Assembly (NCBI RefSeq): GCF_011605345.1
Contig: NZ_JAAOXM010000001.1
Location: forward strand, 868,001 to 932,000
Length of the DNA stretch: 64,000 bases
Direction: 5' to 3'
DNA from: Burkholderia sp. D-99
GTDB taxonomy: Bacteria; Pseudomonadota; Gammaproteobacteria; Burkholderiales; Burkholderiaceae
Shown here: piece by piece, positions 60,826 to 64,000 of the stretch
Layout of the letters: each line of letters opens with the position of its first letter
Numbering within the stretch: position 1 is the stretch's first letter
Program-made: the position numbers and the translations under genes
Notes under the pieces: model-generated
What the model was told of the DNA's origin: nothing
The model's input: only the letters and a program-made list of their open reading frames with translations
Database searches by the model: none

Positions 60826-61599
60826 TCAGCGCACGTCCTCGCCGAGCCACTGCTTGCTGATCGCGCCGTACTCGCCGTCCTTGAGCATCGTGTCGAGTGC
60901 CGCGTTGATCGCGTCGCGCAGCTTCGGGCTATCCTTGCGCACCGCGATCCCCATCTTCTCCGGATACAGCAGCGGCCCTGCCGGCTTCGCATCGACATGC
61001 TTGTCCCGAATCGTCAGGATGCCTGCGATGCGGTCCGTGACGAATCCCTCGATACGGCGGTTCTGCATGTCGATCAGGATATCGGGCAGCCCCTTGTAGG
61101 TTTTCACCTGCACGTCGGGCCGGTTCTTGCGCAACCATGCCTCGTAGGTTTCCCCGAGCGTGACGCCGACCACCTTGCCCTTCAACTGCGCAATGTCCTG
61201 CACGCTGCTGCCCTTCGGCACAAACAGTTGCGCGCCCGAACGATAGTAGGACTGCGTGAAATCCACGGCCTTCAGGCGTTCGTCGGTCATCGCCAGGCTG
61301 CCGATGACGGCATCGTACTTGCCGGCCAGCAACCCGCCGACGATGCCGTCCCACGCCGTCATGACCGGCACGGGCTTCGCGCCGAGCCGGCCCGCGACGC
61401 GGGTGCCGATATCGACGTCGAAGCCGGTCAGCTTGCCCGACTCGTCGATGAAGCTGAACGGCGGATACTTGCCGGTCAGCGCGAACGTCAGGTTGCCGGT
61501 CTGCCGGACCTTGTCCAGATCGTCGGCGCGTGCCGCGACACTCGCGGCGCCGATGAGCGCCGCGCAGGCGACCATCGTCATTCGTTGCAGCAAAGTCAT
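60826..61599 (-). CDS. Amino-acid-type ABC substrate-binding protein (SBP_bac_3)
   Basis: 257 residues with a Sec signal (cleavage about ARA at 25). SBP family 3 fold: DKVRQTGNLTFALTGKYPPFSFIDESGKLTGFDVDIGTRVA, MTAWDGIVGGLLAGKYDAVIGSLAMTDERLKAVDFTQSYYRSGAQLFV, and VVGVTLGETYEAWLR. Binds an amino acid or a related small solute. No permease or ATPase is adjacent; it lies 68 bp downstream of the thiolase gene on the same strand and might belong to that operon. Confidence 0.9.
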   Translation of the reverse strand: MTLLQRMTMVACAALIGAASVAARADDLDKVRQTGNLTFALTGKYPPFSFIDESGKLTGFDVDIGTRVAGRLGAKPVPVMTAWDGIVGGLLAGKYDAVIGSLAMTDERLKAVDFTQSYYRSGAQLFVPKGSSVQDIAQLKGKVVGVTLGETYEAWLRKNRPDVQVKTYKGLPDILIDMQNRRIEGFVTDRIAGILTIRDKHVDAKPAGPLLYPEKMGIAVRKDSPKLRDAINAALDTMLKDGEYGAISKQWLGEDVR

Positions 61600-61667
61600 C
61601 TCCAGTCTCCAGGATCCTGATCGTGAATCGAACGCGTCGATGCGCTCGACGTGGCATCACACGGCGC

Positions 61668-62867
61668 CTAACGCCGCGCGACTTCGAACAGCGCGGCGGC
61701 CCCCTGCCCGCCGCCGATGCACATCGTGACGACGACGTGGCGCACGCCGCGCCGCGCCCCTTCGAGCAACGCGTGACCGACCATGCGCGTGCCCGTCATG
61801 CCGTACGGATGGCCGAGCGCGATGCTGCCGCCATTGACGTTGACGACCTCGTACGACAAGCCGAGCGTGTCGACGCAATGCACGACCTGCGACGCGAAGG
61901 CCTCGTTGAGTTCCCACAGGCCGATGTCGGCGGCCGACAGGCCCGTGCGCGCAAGCAGCTTGCGCACGGCAGGCACGGGGCCGACGCCCATTTCGTCGGG
62001 CCGGCAGCCGGCCACCGCGCACGCGACCAGGCGTCCGAGCGGCGGCGTGTCGAGCGTGCGCAACATGGCGCCGGAGACGACCGCGCATGCGGCCGATCCG
62101 TCCGCGAGCGCGCACGCATTGCCGGCCGTCACGGTGCCGCCGTCGCGCACGGCATCGAGCGCCGCCAGCGCGTCGCCGGTCGTCCCCGGACGCCCGCATT
62201 CGTCTTCGCTCACGCGCAGCATGCGTGCGATGCTCTCGCCGCTTGCCTTGTCGCGTTCGAGCTTGCGCACGTCGACCGCGACGATTTCGTCGCGCAGCCA
62301 CCCCGCTTGCGCCGCGTGCGCGGCACGTTGCTGGCTGAGCGCCGCGTAGTCGTCCTGCGCGCGACGCGAAACGCGATAACGGCTCGCGACCACGTCGGCC
62401 GTCTCGACCATCGGCATGTAGGCGTCAGCGTGCTGCGCGAGCAACTGCTCGTCCTGCTGGCGATGGCGATTCATGTGCGCGTTCTGCACGAGGCTGATCG
62501 ATTCGACACCGCCCGCCAGGATCGCATCGGCTTCGCCGCCCGAGATCCGCGCCGACGCCAGTGCGACCGACATCAGCCCCGACGCGCATTGCCGGTCGAC
62601 GGTCATGCCCGGCACGCCGACGGGCAGGCCGGCCGCCAGTGCCGCAAGCCGCCCGATGTTGTAGTACTGCGTCCCTTCCGGCAACGCGCAGCCGAGCATC
62701 ACGTCGTCGATCCGTTCGGGATCGAGACCGCTGCGCGCCACCGCGGCACGCAGCGAAAGCCCGGCAAGCGTCGGCGACGTCGTATCGTTGAACGCGCCGC
62801 GAAATGCACGCCCGATCGGCGTGCGCGCATAACCGACGATCCATGCGTCGCGATCGGTGCCTGTCAT
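61668..62867 (-). CDS. Acetyl-CoA acetyltransferase / 3-ketoacyl-CoA thiolase
   Basis: 399 residues from the ATG at 62867. Catalytic Cys94 ([10 protein letters not shown]), His in [20 protein letters not shown], and [13 protein letters not shown] with the second Cys. Degradative or biosynthetic thiolase of the AtoB/PcaF type. Start overlaps the CoA-transferase beta stop (ATGA). With the two CoA-transferase subunits this forms a unit that activates a 3-oxoacid as CoA ester and cleaves it to acetyl-CoA plus a shorter acyl-CoA, as in 3-oxoadipate or acetoacetate use. Confidence 0.93.
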   Translation of the reverse strand: MTGTDRDAWIVGYARTPIGRAFRGAFNDTTSPTLAGLSLRAAVARSGLDPERIDDVMLGCALPEGTQYYNIGRLAALAAGLPVGVPGMTVDRQCASGLMSVALASARISGGEADAILAGGVESISLVQNAHMNRHRQQDEQLLAQHADAYMPMVETADVVASRYRVSRRAQDDYAALSQQRAAHAAQAGWLRDEIVAVDVRKLERDKASGESIARMLRVSEDECGRPGTTGDALAALDAVRDGGTVTAGNACALADGSAACAVVSGAMLRTLDTPPLGRLVACAVAGCRPDEMGVGPVPAVRKLLARTGLSAADIGLWELNEAFASQVVHCVDTLGLSYEVVNVNGGSIALGHPYGMTGTRMVGHALLEGARRGVRHVVVTMCIGGGQGAAALFEVARR

Positions 62868-63526
62868 GCGGCCTCCTTGTCGACCGTGAAATCGGCTTCG
62901 GTCAGGTTGCGGATCTCGGCGACGCTCAGCGAACCGAGCCGCTCCACCAGCGTCAGTCCATGCGCCGCACACCGGAACACCGCGTGTTCGGTGACGATCA
63001 TCGCGACGCGGCGGCGGGCCGTGAGCGGCAGCGTGCATCGCTCGACGATCTTCGGTCGGCCGTTCTTGTCGGTGTGCGGCATCGTCACGATCACGCGCCC
63101 CGCCTTCTGCGCGAGTTCCGCGCCGCCGCCGATGCCTGCCACGAGGCTGCCCGGCACGAGCCAGTTCGCGAGATCGCCGTGCGCCGACACCTGCAATGCC
63201 CCCAGGAACGTGATGTCGACCAGCCCACGCCGGATCATGCCGAACGATTCGGCGCTATCCACGATCGCGCCGCCCGGCACGACCGACACATAACCGCCGC
63301 CGGCGTCGATCAGATCGCGGTCGAGATCGGCGGCATGCGCGAGCGCGCCGACCCCGACGATGCCGTTCTCCGAGTGGATCCAGGCGGCCGACGGATCGTC
63401 GAGATACGTGGGAATCAGCGTCGGCAGGCCGATGCCGAGATTGATCAGTTGCCCGCGCGCCACTTCGCGCGCGGCCCGGCGCGCGATCACGTGGCGCGGG
63501 TCAGCGCTGGATGGGCTGGTATTCAT
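62864..63526 (-). CDS. 3-oxoacid CoA-transferase subunit B
   Basis: 220 residues, CoA-transferase family I beta subunit: [77 protein letters not shown]. The SENG motif supplies the catalytic Glu that forms the CoA thioester. Transfers CoA from succinyl-CoA or acetyl-CoA to a 3-oxoacid. Its start lies inside the 3' end of the subunit A gene (26-bp overlap). Confidence 0.94.
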   Translation of the reverse strand: MNTSPSSADPRHVIARRAAREVARGQLINLGIGLPTLIPTYLDDPSAAWIHSENGIVGVGALAHAADLDRDLIDAGGGYVSVVPGGAIVDSAESFGMIRRGLVDITFLGALQVSAHGDLANWLVPGSLVAGIGGGAELAQKAGRVIVTMPHTDKNGRPKIVERCTLPLTARRRVAMIVTEHAVFRCAAHGLTLVERLGSLSVAEIRNLTEADFTVDKEAA

Positions 63527-64000
63527 CGGTGTCTCCGTCGATCTGGATCAGGCCATGCACGTGGATGCCCGGCGTATGGATGTCGTCGGGCGCGATCGGC
63601 GTCGCGTCGACGACGCGCGCCTCGACCAGCACCCGATCCGCGGCCATCGCCATCAGCGGCGAGAAATTGCGTGCCGCGCCGCGATAGCGGAGATTCCCGC
63701 AGGCATCCGCGCGATCCGCGCGAAGCAGCGCGAAATCGGCCCGCAGCGCGCGTTCGAAAAACAGCGTCCGGCCGTCGACCGAAATCGTTTCGCGCGTGAC
63801 GCCCAGCTCCGGCGGCAACTCGATATCGGTCACGATGCCCGGCAAGCCGACGCCCGCGCAGCGGATCCGTTCGGCGAACAACCCCTGCGAAAAGAATTCG
63901 ATCTGCAGTGCGCCGGACAGGTAAGCGCGCCGCGCGGGGCCGCTCAGGCCGAGATGCGTCGTCAGCAGCCGGCTCACGACACCGGCCTCGATCAGCCTCG
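63501..64000 (-). CDS. 3-oxoacid CoA-transferase subunit A (N-terminus beyond window)
   Basis: 166 residues are visible, open to the right edge, so the start lies outside. The visible part is the C-terminal two thirds of a CoA-transferase family I alpha subunit: GLSGPARRAYLSGALQIEFFSQGLFAERIRCAGVGLPGI, then TRETISVDGRTLFFERALRADFALLRADRADACGNLRYRGAARNFSPLMAMAADRVLVEA and the family's IHTPGIHVHGLIQID. Its partner and the thiolase follow directly. Which 3-oxoacid is used cannot be read from the sequence. Confidence 0.92.
   Translation of the reverse strand, partial: RLIEAGVVSRLLTTHLGLSGPARRAYLSGALQIEFFSQGLFAERIRCAGVGLPGIVTDIELPPELGVTRETISVDGRTLFFERALRADFALLRADRADACGNLRYRGAARNFSPLMAMAADRVLVEARVVDATPIAPDDIHTPGIHVHGLIQIDGDTDEYQPIQR

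Noticed and set aside
1..64000. Prophage, integron, transposon or integrated plasmid
   Set aside because: No integrase, transposase, phage structural gene or tRNA-flanked attachment repeat was recognised on either strand.

Overview
The window is about 64 kb of very GC-rich (high-60s per cent by eye), densely coded DNA. Gene content and codon habit (third-position G/C, ATGA/GTGA start-stop overlaps, many ABC importers, OmpC-type porins with N-terminal QSSVTLYG and C-terminal Phe) point to a Burkholderia of the cepacia complex or a close relative. The many catabolic and transport islands without core housekeeping blocks suggest a secondary replicon; both statements are inference from gene style, not from a search. 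I saw no tRNA, rRNA, CRISPR array or intact insertion sequence.

Layout. 1-4.9 kb: end of a TetR regulator, then a drug-type efflux operon (HlyD lipoprotein, ABC ATPase, ABC-2 permease, NodT-type outer-membrane channel). 5.1-9.4 kb: a porin, a squalene/phytoene synthase-like gene and a lipoprotein glycerophosphodiesterase. 9.4-21.8 kb: a sulfur-acquisition region with a four-module rhodanese, a thiol dioxygenase with divergent LysR regulator, an SfnB-like flavin acyl-CoA-dehydrogenase-fold enzyme with a repeat-encoded SETK/SETE tail, an SsuD-like flavin monooxygenase, a class II aldolase/adducin protein lacking the usual catalytic Glu, an SsuABC-type importer, a membrane-anchored cytochrome c and a second SsuA-type binding protein. 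21.9-28.2 kb: a MOSC protein, an 11-bp tandem repeat, a TctDE-type two-component pair separated by a translationally coupled 67-codon frame, a Bcr/CflA exporter and a divergent MocR regulator. 28.4-33.7 kb: an AfuABC/FbpABC-type importer operon with intercistronic hairpins, plus a second porin.

33.9-36.2 kb holds a quinone-oxidoreductase-like gene, a small unknown gene, an AraC regulator and a possible 51-codon gene. 36.2-42.7 kb is a complete homoprotocatechuate meta-cleavage operon (hpaG1-G2-E-D-F-H-I) with divergent hpaR; hpaBC, which would make homoprotocatechuate from 4-hydroxyphenylacetate, is not here. 42.7-51 kb: a reductase-type NAD-binding protein, a 114-aa unknown protein, a second FtsI/PBP3-type transpeptidase, an AraF-like binding protein with an SDR but no AraGH, and a YbaL-type antiporter.

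51.2-55.2 kb encodes a three-subunit periplasmic FAD (gluconate-type) dehydrogenase with a triheme cytochrome c; about 365 bp upstream lies a perfect 16-bp LacI-type palindrome abutting a TATAAT. 55.8-64 kb: KptA RNA 2'-phosphotransferase, DUF3995, alanine dehydrogenase, PolX, a DksA/TraR zinc-finger protein, an amino-acid-type binding protein, and a thiolase plus CoA-transferase operon running off the right edge.

The best leads are the in-frame 12-bp repeat tail of the SfnB-like enzyme, the coupled small frame between response regulator and kinase, the operator-promoter upstream of the FAD dehydrogenase, and the composition of the sulfur region.
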